DNA of 64,000 bases from Rhodococcus sp. IEGM 1379. GTDB lineage: Bacteria; Actinomycetota; Actinomycetes; Mycobacteriales; Mycobacteriaceae. Both the position numbers and the translations under genes were made by a program. The DNA lies in assembly GCF_030056815.1 (NCBI RefSeq), contig NZ_JASHKR010000001.1, forward strand, positions 112,985 to 176,984, written 5' to 3'. Positions 1-7,147 of the stretch are shown here, in pieces (position 1 is the stretch's first letter; every line of letters starts with the position of its first letter). Below the pieces are notes generated by a model. It saw only the letters and a list, made by a program, of their open reading frames with translations. It was not told where the DNA came from and ran no database searches.

Positions 1-23
1 GGTGGTTTTTGGTGTGGGTTCGG

Positions 24-53
24 CCGGGGGGGGCTTGCCCCCCCCCCGGGGGG
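24..53. other. G/C homopolymer hairpin
   Basis: A run of eight G, the loop CTTG, about ten C and then six more G form a very strong GC hairpin. It sits just beyond the 3' end of the DUF6131 gene on the minus strand, so it could act as a transcription end or pause site, but no U-run follows it. Homopolymers of this length are also prone to assembly error. The rest of positions 1-89 holds no gene I can support. Confidence 0.4.
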
Positions 54-89
54 CCCACCGCCCCACCAGTGAATTATTTACGTGGTGGA

Positions 90-245
90 TCAATACCAGA
101 CTTTGCGGCCACCCACCGCGCGGCCAGTGGTGCCGAGGAGCGTCAATACTGCGCCCACGACCACCAGTATGACGCCGATCGTAGTCAGAATGCTGATTGC
201 AGTGAAGTAACCGACTAATGCCAATATGATGCCCAGAACAATCAT
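90..245 (-). CDS. DUF6131 family small membrane protein
   Basis: A 51-residue protein starting MIVLGIILALVGY and ending GGRKVWY. It is hydrophobic over nearly its whole length, with two short membrane-spanning stretches separated by a turn. This matches the actinobacterial DUF6131 family in size, the N-terminal IVLGIIL pattern and the C-terminal GR-VGGR--WY motif; the family assignment is from memory of that pattern. The function is unknown. It lies at the end of a series of small stress-type genes on the same strand, each with its own spacing, so membrane or envelope stress is a reasonable guess. The ATG is preceded by an AGGA sequence at suitable distance. Confidence 0.7.
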   Translation of the reverse strand: MIVLGIILALVGYFTAISILTTIGVILVVVGAVLTLLGTTGRAVGGRKVWY

Positions 246-352
246 TGTGAATCCTCGTCTTTCATTGTGCTGGAAGGTTCTCGAACTATGGATTGCAGAA
301 AACGGGGCCGATTTCTTAGTTCACCGGCGTCAGCAAGAGTTTGAGGGGCTAC

Positions 353-550
353 TCAGTTGGTGAACTTGTTCTTGATATCGCTTGCGGCGTCGGAGATTTC
401 GTCGCCGACCTGTTTCGTTTTACCTGAAACCTGATCCTTGGTGCCTTCGGCGGCGAGGTCGTCGTTGTCGGTTTTGTGACCGATCTTCTCTTTTGCTTCG
501 CCGATGAGTTCTTCTGCCTTGTGCTTTGCCTTGTCGATGAAATCAGCCAT
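353..550 (-). CDS. CsbD family stress protein
   Basis: A 65-residue, highly charged, Lys/Asp/Glu-rich cytoplasmic protein starting MADFIDKAKHKAEELIGEAK, with the repeated short amphipathic segments (KAEELIGEAKEKIGH, KDQVSGKTKQVGDEISD) typical of CsbD/YjbJ proteins. Family members are induced by general stress sigma factors in many bacteria, and their molecular role is unknown. The length is normal for the family. A purine-rich AAAGGA ribosome-binding site precedes the ATG. It is monocistronic by spacing and sits beside other stress-type genes (GlsB-like, DUF4235, Dps). Confidence 0.88.
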   Translation of the reverse strand: MADFIDKAKHKAEELIGEAKEKIGHKTDNDDLAAEGTKDQVSGKTKQVGDEISDAASDIKNKFTN

Positions 551-667
551 GGTGATCGTGATCCTTTCGGGAGGGTGTCGATCTATTTGTTCGTGGATCG
601 GTCGGTGATCGATCCACAGCTCACTCCGCTATCGATGCGCCGTGGCGCTTTTCGCCAGTGGTAGGTG

Positions 668-931
668 TCAGCGTCGGCCGGTGACGGCTTTGACGAGGAA
701 GAGCAAGATCACCGCACCGAGTATGCAGGTGAAGAAACTGAAGATCAGGCCGCCGCCGTTGACGTCGACACCGAACAGTTTGAGCAGGAATCCGCCGATC
801 AGGCCGCCGATGATGCCGACGACGATGTTGAGCACGATTCCCATGGAGGCATCGGTTTTCATGATCTTGCTGCCGATCCAGCCGGCGAGTCCGCCGATGA
901 TGATCCATCCGATGATGCCTAGTCCGAGCAC
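668..931 (-). CDS. GlsB/YeaQ/YmgE family stress-response membrane protein
   Basis: An 87-residue, very hydrophobic Gly-rich protein beginning at a GTG preceded by AGGAG, which is why I prefer this start over the ATG 54 nt upstream. Three membrane segments are visible, with the family's GWIIIGGLAGWIGSKI and GIVLNIVVGIIGG signatures. These 'transglycosylase-associated' proteins are small inner-membrane proteins induced by stress; the biochemical role is unknown. It ends with a short basic tail. Neighbours on the same strand are CsbD and DUF4235 genes. Confidence 0.87.
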   Translation of the reverse strand: MLGLGIIGWIIIGGLAGWIGSKIMKTDASMGIVLNIVVGIIGGLIGGFLLKLFGVDVNGGGLIFSFFTCILGAVILLFLVKAVTGRR

Positions 932-1012
932 GGTGTATCTCCTTTGAGTGGTGTAAACAGCTGGCGAGGTGTGGCGGATCGGCAAGTGTCGACCACGCTG
1001 ATCGGTCCGACC

Positions 1013-1282
1013 TCAGGTCGGATTCTCGTGAGCGAGTGCTCGGTAACTCCGTGCGCCTGCCCGGTCCACAGCTGCTTTCACTACGGCAAAAATTGCGCCT
1101 TGCAGCGCTGCCGCAATCAGCACCTCTTTGGTCGATCTGCTGAGGTCCTGTGGATCAGGGGCTTTGTCGTTGTGCCCGATGCGCTTCCAAACCTGTTGAA
1201 ACACCGCGCCCGCGGCGATTCCACCGACAACACTCGTTGCGAGTGAAAGTGGTTTGTACATTGCTTTTGACATTGCGCTCAT
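1013..1282 (-). CDS. DUF4235 family membrane protein
   Basis: An 89-residue protein with the DUF4235 layout: a short N-terminal basic part (KAMYKPLSLATSVVGGIAAG), a first membrane segment, the central W-KRIGHNDKAPDP motif, and a second membrane segment preceding a short polar tail. The chosen ATG has an AGAGGAAT ribosome-binding site; an in-frame ATG three codons later is an alternative. The family is common in Actinobacteria and its function is unknown. Context suggests a stress or envelope role. Confidence 0.83.
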   Translation of the reverse strand: MSAMSKAMYKPLSLATSVVGGIAAGAVFQQVWKRIGHNDKAPDPQDLSRSTKEVLIAAALQGAIFAVVKAAVDRAGARSYRALAHENPT

Positions 1283-1449
1283 TGCGTGAATTCCTCTGTC
1301 GCTCGAGTAACGTCGTTTTCCGAATACCGGCGTCAAACGATGTGGAAATGAACAACTTTCGGGCGTCACCCAGCCCAGAATGGTGCACTAGGGACAGCAA
1401 GCAGTTTTGAGCACATCAGCAGGCTCGAGGCGAGCAAGCTGTGGTGGGC

Positions 1450-1995
1450 TCAGTTTTGGCGGGCCTTGTCGGCTGCGCCGAGTTCCGTCGAACTTCCTTC
1501 GTGCACAAGGCTTCCGCCTGAGTTCTCGAGGTGGGCTCGGACGAACCATTGGAATTTTTCCAACTGAGCACTCTGGCTGATCAACAAATCTTCGGTGATC
1601 GGATCGATCGTCCCGACGGAATCTATCGCTGCACGGCAGTCGGTGATGACGCCGGTGTACACGAGGTCCAGTGCGGCGAGGTGTGCGCTTGCGTCGTCAC
1701 GGCCGACGGAGTAGTCGTCCCAGGTGCGGTCGGCGGCGATGGCGCCGGCGGTGCCCTTGGGGGAGTTGCCCAGTGCAGCAATCCTTTCGGCGACGTCGTC
1801 GGCGTATCCACGGACCAACTCAACTTGTGGATCGATCATTTCGTGGACGCCGATGAAGTTCGGGCCCACAACATTCCAGTGAATGTGTTTGAGAGTCAGA
1901 TGCAGGTCGTTGTATGCGCTCAGGCGTTCCTGAAGAACTGCGGCGACACTCGTGCCGTCTTCAGTGCTCAGTCCCGGTACCGTGAAATTTGGCAT
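1450..1995 (-). CDS. dps: Dps family DNA-protection/iron-storage protein
   Basis: A 181-residue ferritin-like protein. The Dps ferroxidase signature is visible near residues 30-60: HLTLKHIHWNVVGPNF followed by HEMIDPQVE, which supplies the conserved His, Asp and Glu ligands at the dimer interface. Dps proteins form 12-subunit shells that oxidise Fe(II) with peroxide and protect DNA during starvation or oxidative stress. The C-terminal extension (GSSTELGAADKARQN) is short and polar. The ATG has an AGAGGAAG ribosome-binding site; the longer upstream reading frame has no comparable signal. An 18-bp palindrome lies about 85 bp upstream. Confidence 0.92.
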   Translation of the reverse strand: MPNFTVPGLSTEDGTSVAAVLQERLSAYNDLHLTLKHIHWNVVGPNFIGVHEMIDPQVELVRGYADDVAERIAALGNSPKGTAGAIAADRTWDDYSVGRDDASAHLAALDLVYTGVITDCRAAIDSVGTIDPITEDLLISQSAQLEKFQWFVRAHLENSGGSLVHEGSSTELGAADKARQN

Positions 1996-2077
1996 GTGTC
2001 TTCCTCTCGTTGCAATCGCGAACTGTTCGCACCGATCTAGTGCGGTAGTTGCGGTGTGACTAAAGATCGAGTCTGTC

Positions 2078-2095
2078 GATTCGGTCGACCGAATC
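2078..2095. promoter_or_regulatory. 18-bp perfect palindrome upstream of dps
   Basis: GATTCGGTCGACCGAATC is a perfect 18-bp palindrome. It overlaps the last codons of the small gene upstream and lies about 83 bp before the dps start codon. Without a spacer it is a poor terminator, and it has the symmetry of a dimeric repressor operator. The regulator, if any, is unknown. Confidence 0.35.
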
Positions 2096-2237
2096 AATCG
2101 ACGCTGTCGGCCAACTCCTCCGATATGGGATCCCCGAACATCAGCGCGATTCGGAGCTTGAGTTCAGCCGTTGCCAAGGTGGGGCTTGCGAAGTTGATCT
2201 CGCCGCTCTGAGCGGGCGGGATGTCGATCGTCGTCAT
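2094..2237 (-). CDS. small hypothetical protein, 47 residues
   Basis: A short acidic, Ala/Glu-rich protein starting MTTIDIPPAQSGEINF and ending ISEELADSVD. The ATG is preceded by GGGAG at a suitable distance. I do not recognise a family. The sequence looks soluble, with one amphipathic helix around TLATAELKLRIALMFG. It is on the same strand as dps, about 100 bp upstream of it, so it could be co-transcribed with dps. The stop codon lies within an 18-bp palindrome. Confidence 0.5.
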   Translation of the reverse strand: MTTIDIPPAQSGEINFASPTLATAELKLRIALMFGDPISEELADSVD

Positions 2238-2412
2238 CTTGCTCCCGTGGTGGAGGGGTGTGCGGAGGGAATCGGGTGTACCGCTCCCCTTGGCGTCGTG
2301 CTCTGCAGACTCACAGCACCCAAATATGCGTGTGCTTCGGTAGGTATACGTCATTCAAGGCGCCCTAAAATCTATACCAGCAGATGCAGATAATTAGCAA
2401 CACAGAAAGAGT

Positions 2413-2452
2413 GAAAATTTGACCTCCAGGGGTGCCTGGACGCCAAATTTTC
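2413..2452. other. AT-rich interrupted hairpin in a divergent promoter region
   Basis: GAAAATTTG and CAAATTTTC form the outer arms of an inverted repeat that encloses a second one, CCAGG-GGTG-CCTGG. It lies in the 365-bp region between the minus-strand 47-residue gene and the plus-strand MerR gene. Its central position between divergent promoters fits an operator better than a terminator. The remainder of this intergenic stretch shows nothing else I can name. Confidence 0.35.
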
Positions 2453-2601
2453 GGTCTTGATCAGCCAATATGCCGAGGATTCGAGAAACCGAAGTCTGAT
2501 AATCCTCGTCCGCCGATATGAAACCTATGTCTCGGCGGCTAGATTCAATGCCCTCGGATGCTAAGGTCGTGTGGTCGCCGATTACGCCTGGGAGGTTTGC
2601 A

Positions 2602-2913
2602 GTGACGTTGGAGTCTCAGTCACGTTCGCTGCGCGGCGTTTACGGGATCTCGGTGATGTCTGAACTCTCCGGAGTCGGGCCGCAGACCTTGAGGCTCTAT
2701 GAGCGGCGAGGGTTGTTGACGCCCACTCGCACTGACGGCGGAACCCGTCGATACAGCGAATCAGATCTGGGCACTCTGGCTCGCATCACGGCGTTGATCG
2801 ATGACGGCGTGAACTTGGTCGGAATTCGGTTGATTCTCTCGCTCGAGGCCGAGAATTCAATTCTTGCGGCACGGATCGCTCAGTTGAGCGAATCGGCTGA
2901 CGGTCAGGCTTGA
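2602..2913 (+). CDS. MerR/HspR-like transcriptional regulator
   Basis: A 103-residue DNA-binding protein. Residues about 13-75 form a winged helix of the MerR type: VYGISVMSELSGVGPQTLR, then LYERRGLLTP and the wing GGTRRYSESDL. The following GVNLVGIRLIL stretch resembles HspR, the heat-shock repressor subgroup. The GTG start is chosen because GGGAGG precedes it at the right distance; upstream in-frame ATGs lack a ribosome-binding site. The length is short for MerR proteins with an effector domain, again like HspR. No dnaK operon is nearby, so the target is unknown. The 3' end overlaps the convergent gene by 10 bp. Confidence 0.8.
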   Translation: MTLESQSRSLRGVYGISVMSELSGVGPQTLRLYERRGLLTPTRTDGGTRRYSESDLGTLARITALIDDGVNLVGIRLILSLEAENSILAARIAQLSESADGQA

Positions 2914-3302
2914 TCTCCGAGATCATGGACATCAGCTGATGTCGGGCTGATATCCCCGAAGTGTGCGTCGGCAACGATCTTGTTTCCGTCGGATTCAAGG
3001 GATTCGAGCGCGGAATCGAAAGCGTCGATGAGCCATTGATGGTTCGCTTCGGCGAGCAGTTGATCCGTTTCACCGGTGATATTGGCCTGAATGAAGCGAA
3101 CCCTCCAGGAGTCGCTGGATTCAGGTTCGTCAGACAAGCCAAGGCGTGTGTTGGTGGCGACGACGTAGCGGTTGTATTCCAGATCGACACGGATCGAGTA
3201 GTCGCCGGCCACATTGACAACACTGGCGGGGCGATGGGTAGCTGCGGCCAACGCAATCAGTGCATCGTTGTATGTTTCGGAATGTTTCACCGTGAGGGGC
3301 AT
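2904..3302 (-). CDS. hypothetical protein
   Basis: A 132-residue, acidic, apparently cytoplasmic protein without signal peptide or membrane segment. I recognise no family. Visible features are a beta-rich middle (GDYSIRVDLEYNRYVVATN) and a helical C-terminal part with many Asp and Glu residues. The ATG at this position is preceded by AGGCAGG; a longer form starting 63 nt upstream is possible. It converges on the MerR gene with a 10-bp overlap. The 260 bases between its start and the end of the methyltransferase gene contain no convincing gene. Confidence 0.6.
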   Translation of the reverse strand: MPLTVKHSETYNDALIALAAATHRPASVVNVAGDYSIRVDLEYNRYVVATNTRLGLSDEPESSDSWRVRFIQANITGETDQLLAEANHQWLIDAFDSALESLESDGNKIVADAHFGDISPTSADVHDLGDQA

Positions 3303-3562
3303 GGCCTGCCTATCTGTTCGACGTGGCCGATGCAGCATCGCATGGCTGGGATGAAGGCAGCCCATCGCCGCTGCTTGACGAAGAACTGAAATTGATCCTA
3401 TCCCAGACGTGTATTGCCCGATTCCGGCGGTATCGGGTGATCAGGGCTGAATCCGCAGAGGGGCTCTCGAGGCCCTTGGCTACGGGTTATTCGAGCACTC
3501 GACAGTGGGTTCGTAGCTGCGATTCGGATGGCAGTGGCCGACGGCGGGATTCCGGGCAGCCT

Positions 3563-4252
3563 TCATTGCGCAGTACCCGGAGGCAAAGGGTTGACCTCGA
3601 CAAGTGATCGGACCGCACGAAGGACAACGATCTCTTCTGTGCGTTGCCCCACGGCGATTAGTCCGCGGGCCTCGAACAGTGCTGCGCGTGCGGAAAGTAC
3701 ACGCCCGAAAGGTATTTCAGCTCGGGCAACGATTTCGACTGACAATCCCTGTTCTTCCAGCATGGCTTGGGTCTTTTCGACCCCGCTCAGCACCGACTGT
3801 GCGATCAACAAGATGCCCGACGCCGCGAGCACCCCGGGCGCCTCCACACAGATTCGATCCAGAAGCATTCGCCCATCCACTCCTGCATCCCATGCCCGCT
3901 TGATACCCCGAGTGGGCAAGACGTCGTCGTGTGCCGGAACGTACGGCGGATTCGACACCACTACATCGAAACGCTGATCTCGAACGGGCGACGTCAGGTC
4001 GCCGTGTACGACGCGGATCGACAGCCGGCGCAGACGGGCGTTGATCCAGGTGGTAGCCAATGCGCGGCGGGAAATATCTACCGCAGTGACGCACCCGGCG
4101 CCGGCAGACGCGGCACGCACGCTCAACGCACCTGCACCTGTGCAGATGTCGAGAACCCGTGAGCCCGGCCCCAGGCTCTCAGCTGCCAGGGCGTCAGCGA
4201 GCAACCATGTGTCTTCTTGCGGTGGGTATACGCCTGGCAGACGAAGCAGCAT
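3563..4252 (-). CDS. HemK2/PrmC-like class I SAM-dependent methyltransferase
   Basis: A 229-residue Rossmann-fold methyltransferase. Motif I is VLDICTGAGALS (about residue 34), the acidic ribose-binding loop is TAVDISRRAL, and the catalytic signature SNPPYVP (about residue 105) is that of enzymes methylating Gln/Asn amide or similar planar nitrogens, as in PrmC/HemK and Mtq2. It lacks the N-terminal helical domain of true PrmC, so it belongs to the short HemK-related subgroup, and the substrate cannot be assigned from sequence. It is divergent from the flavin reductase gene. Confidence 0.85.
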   Translation of the reverse strand: MLLRLPGVYPPQEDTWLLADALAAESLGPGSRVLDICTGAGALSVRAASAGAGCVTAVDISRRALATTWINARLRRLSIRVVHGDLTSPVRDQRFDVVVSNPPYVPAHDDVLPTRGIKRAWDAGVDGRMLLDRICVEAPGVLAASGILLIAQSVLSGVEKTQAMLEEQGLSVEIVARAEIPFGRVLSARAALFEARGLIAVGQRTEEIVVLRAVRSLVEVNPLPPGTAQ

Positions 4253-4391
4253 CGTTACTCCTCGAGGTCATGCGTACTGGTTCAGCATCTATCCGGAGTA
4301 GTGATATCGGTATACGTTTCACCTTCTCACACATGCAGTTCGGCGAGGCGTAGCGTCGGAAAACTGCCGAAGAGAACCGAGGAGACACAAG

Positions 4392-4910
4392 ATGCAGGTT
4401 CCCGATGAGAACCCAAGACAGGCAGACAGCGGTGCCTTCGACAAGATAGTCGGATTGCTGGATTACCCGATGTTTGTCGTCACTACCTGCGTCGGAGGCC
4501 AACAGGCGGGGTGCCTCGTCGGGTTTGCATCTCAGATCAGCATCACGCCGCAGCGTTTTCTCGTTGGTCTGTCGAAAAACAACCGTACGTATCGGACTGC
4601 CTTGGACTCGGAATACCTCGCTGTCCAGCTTCTTCCCCGTCGACGAGGCGACATCGCGACGTTGTTCGGAGAATCCACTGGCGACGACATCGACAAGTTC
4701 GCTCACTGTACGTGGCTCCGCGGCCCACACGAACTACCGATTCTCGAGTACGCTGCCGCCTGGTTTTCAGGGCGGATCATCGACAAAATTGACATGGGTG
4801 ATCATGTAGCTTTCATTCTCGAACCCGAAACAGGCTCTGCACCTGAAGAATTAGACGACGTGATCACCTACTCCGATGTTCGAGGGCTCGAGCCCGGACA
4901 TCGTGCATGA
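4392..4910 (+). CDS. flavin reductase family protein
   Basis: A 172-residue split-barrel FMN-binding protein. The typical order is present: VVTTCVGGQQAGCLVGFASQISITPQ (flavin-binding strand and loop), then FLVGLSKNNRTYRTALDSEYLAVQLL, a region ending in the GD-DKF motif, and the C-terminal strand DHVAFILEP. Such proteins reduce flavins with NAD(P)H for partner mono-oxygenases or bind flavin as small oxidoreductases. No oxygenase partner is adjacent, so its role is open. GGAG precedes the ATG. Confidence 0.87.
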   Translation: MQVPDENPRQADSGAFDKIVGLLDYPMFVVTTCVGGQQAGCLVGFASQISITPQRFLVGLSKNNRTYRTALDSEYLAVQLLPRRRGDIATLFGESTGDDIDKFAHCTWLRGPHELPILEYAAAWFSGRIIDKIDMGDHVAFILEPETGSAPEELDDVITYSDVRGLEPGHRA

Positions 4911-5011
4911 CGGTCAACCATGACCCGAAGCAGGTCAGCTGAGGTCCCGAAGTCTCCGTGGGCCCAAGGACGTCGGTGGCCTCGCCGCCGCCCGACCGAT
5001 AGGTTTACGCC

Positions 5012-5671
5012 GTGCCTATCTCCGTGCTGATTGTCGACGACCAGGAACTCATGCGGATGGGGCTGAACATGGTCCTCGGTGCGCACGAGGATATTTCTGT
5101 CGTCGGCGAAGCGGGGGACGGGGCCGCGGCCGTAACTGCGGCAATTTCACTGAAACCGGATGTCGTCCTAATGGACGTACGGATGCCGATCGTCGACGGC
5201 GTCAGTGCGACCGAACAGATCCTGGCGTCGGGAATCGAATCCCGAGTGCTGGTGATGACAACCTTCGACCTGGACGAACATGCGCTCGGGGCATTGCGTG
5301 CCGGGGCCAGTGGCTTCCTACTCAAGGACACGCCGCCCGAGGACCTGGTCTCGGCGATCCGCAGTGTCGCCGCCGGAGATGCCGTCGTATCACCGAAGGT
5401 GACGCGACGATTGTTGGCGCGATTCATCGTCGACGGACCGGCACCCCGGCGTGATCCGATCATTCTCGACGTCTTGACCGAGCGTGAGCGTGAAGTTCTC
5501 GGTCAAGTTGCGACGGGACGATCGAACACAGAAATCGCGCAGCAACTGTTTCTTTCCGAATCGACGATCAAGTCTCATATCGGTCGAATACTGACAAAGC
5601 TGGATCTTCGTGACCGCGTTCAAGCGGTGGTGCTGGCCTACGAGACCGGATTGGTGACTCCGAGCGCGTAG
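5012..5671 (+). CDS. NarL/LuxR family response regulator
   Basis: A 219-residue two-domain regulator. The receiver domain (residues 1-120) has the acidic pair VDDQ near residue 9, the phospho-acceptor Asp at residue 55 within VVLMDVRMP, a Thr at the switch position and a Lys in FLLKDTPP. The C-terminal LuxR-type helix-turn-helix (about 150-210) contains LTEREREVLGQVATGRSNTEIA. It starts at GTG with a weak GATAGG site. No histidine kinase gene is adjacent, so it is an orphan regulator in this window. Confidence 0.92.
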   Translation: MPISVLIVDDQELMRMGLNMVLGAHEDISVVGEAGDGAAAVTAAISLKPDVVLMDVRMPIVDGVSATEQILASGIESRVLVMTTFDLDEHALGALRAGASGFLLKDTPPEDLVSAIRSVAAGDAVVSPKVTRRLLARFIVDGPAPRRDPIILDVLTEREREVLGQVATGRSNTEIAQQLFLSESTIKSHIGRILTKLDLRDRVQAVVLAYETGLVTPSA

Positions 5672-5683
5672 GCCAGCTGTCGG

Positions 5684-6334
5684 TCAAGCGTCGAAGGATC
5701 CGACTGTCGGAAGTATCGTGCAGGACTTTCCGTCGATGTAATCCACATTGCCGAACATTGTGGCCAGCACCTTGCCGTCGCCGGTGTCGACCACCTTGGA
5801 CAGCAGGGGAGTGTTGAGTATGGGGATCATGTCGTCCAGGGGCACGATGCCGCCCTTGAATGTGGTGGTGTTCATCCACGCGACACTCAAACCGGAGGTC
5901 TTGGGGATGGACGGGTAGGCGGGAATCGCCTGGAAGCGGAGTTGGTCGGCGTTTACCCACGGTATCGACGGGAAGTTCGGTCCTGCTTGTGCCGTGCCGA
6001 GTGTCACTGTCGCGGGAGCGCCGTCGAGTCCGCAACCCAGTGTCGGTGCGGGGTACATGAAGTTCTGCGCTTCGGTTTTCCCGGATGCCGGGAGTCCCAG
6101 CGCTGTGTTGATCTGGTCGACGGCTGCCGTGCCGATCAGTTGCTGTATAGCAGTGGTCGCATCGGGGGAAATTGCGGCGGCCTGTGCAATCAGCGCATTG
6201 AGGTCGAGAGGTGCTGCTCCGGCGGTTCCAGCACCGAACAGCGTGGATCCTGCGGTCAGGGCTACGACGGCAGCGCCACCGACGAGTGCGGCGGGAATGC
6301 GGCGGGCGAGCTTCTTGCCGGGGAGTCGGCTCAT
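5684..6334 (-). CDS. secreted hypothetical protein
   Basis: A 216-residue protein with a clear Sec signal peptide: basic MSRLPGKKLARR, hydrophobic AALVGGAAVVALTAG and a probable cleavage after AGAA near residue 40. The ATG is preceded by GAAGGAGC. The mature part contains two cysteines, in LGCGLDG and KSCTILP, that may form a disulphide. I do not recognise the domain; similar small exported proteins are frequent in Rhodococcus and Nocardia. It is divergent from fxsA. The AT-richer stretch 6335-6574 probably carries both promoters. Confidence 0.75.
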   Translation of the reverse strand: MSRLPGKKLARRIPAALVGGAAVVALTAGSTLFGAGTAGAAPLDLNALIAQAAAISPDATTAIQQLIGTAAVDQINTALGLPASGKTEAQNFMYPAPTLGCGLDGAPATVTLGTAQAGPNFPSIPWVNADQLRFQAIPAYPSIPKTSGLSVAWMNTTTFKGGIVPLDDMIPILNTPLLSKVVDTGDGKVLATMFGNVDYIDGKSCTILPTVGSFDA

Positions 6335-6574
6335 GTCGGGCTCCTTCACGTTGACGGCCGACGAAATCCGGCCTGAAGCGACTCCATCACGCACAGAGTC
6401 TAAACGTCAACTTGAGGGTTAGAATCGTTAGCGGAGCGTTAGTTAACGGCGAGCACAGTCCACGCCGCAGTGTGTGACCCATGGCATGAAATGGGTGCAC
6501 GCTCCCACTGCATCTCGGGAGAAAAATCGAGGTCTCGTACGTTGTATCCCTAGACAGTCTGAAAGGGGACGTCC

Positions 6575-7135
6575 ATGATTGCCGCCGTATTCCTGCTTTA
6601 CGTCATCGTCGAGATCGCCGCACTTGTTCTTGTGGGCAACGCCATTGGCATTGCCTGGACAGTGCTGCTGTTCCTCGCGGGCTCGCTGGTCGGGTTGGTG
6701 CTCATGCGTTCGCAGTGGCGAAAAGTCATGGACGGATTCCGCAAAGCAACACGCGGCGAAGGTTCGCCCTCGCTCGCTGTCGCTGACGGGGCCCTGGTCG
6801 CAGCCGGATCGGCATTGATGTTCATTCCCGGTCTTGTCACATCAGTCCTGGGTCTACTCCTCCTGATTCCCCCGACGCGTTGGGCTCTGCGTCCACTGGC
6901 AGTACTTCTGGCAGGTAAGCGCGCGGCAGCCTTCGCGGCCGGCGGCGACGCCTTTGCCGGAACGGTTGGCTATGCAGCGCAGATGCGCGGCAACGGTGAG
7001 GTCATCGACGGCGAAATCATCGTCGAAACACCTACCGCCGCCACCGAATATGTGAGCAGCAACGGCAAGGAACTTGTCCTCGAAGGTGAGATTCTCGACA
7101 CGGATACACCCACCCGTTCGCGGGGGCCGCAGTAG
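6575..7135 (+). CDS. fxsA: FxsA family membrane protein
   Basis: A 186-residue protein with four hydrophobic segments in the first 130 residues, including YVIVEIAALVLVGNAIG and the characteristic second part with GPxLLIPGLVTSVLG-like spacing (here FIPGLVTSVLGLLLL). FxsA/UPF0716 proteins are inner-membrane proteins; overproduction of E. coli FxsA stops exclusion of phage T7 by the F plasmid, but the native role is unknown. A GAAAGGGG site precedes the ATG. It is followed 12 bp later by the amidohydrolase gene and then lnt, an order also found around ppm1 in mycobacteria. Confidence 0.9.
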   Translation: MIAAVFLLYVIVEIAALVLVGNAIGIAWTVLLFLAGSLVGLVLMRSQWRKVMDGFRKATRGEGSPSLAVADGALVAAGSALMFIPGLVTSVLGLLLLIPPTRWALRPLAVLLAGKRAAAFAAGGDAFAGTVGYAAQMRGNGEVIDGEIIVETPTAATEYVSSNGKELVLEGEILDTDTPTRSRGPQ

Positions 7136-7147
7136 TAGCAGGCAGAC

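Noticed and set aside
9-218. Plus-strand open frame of 69 codons at the left edge
   Set aside because: Overlaps the well-supported DUF6131 gene on the other strand, runs through the G/C homopolymer and has no recognisable protein features.
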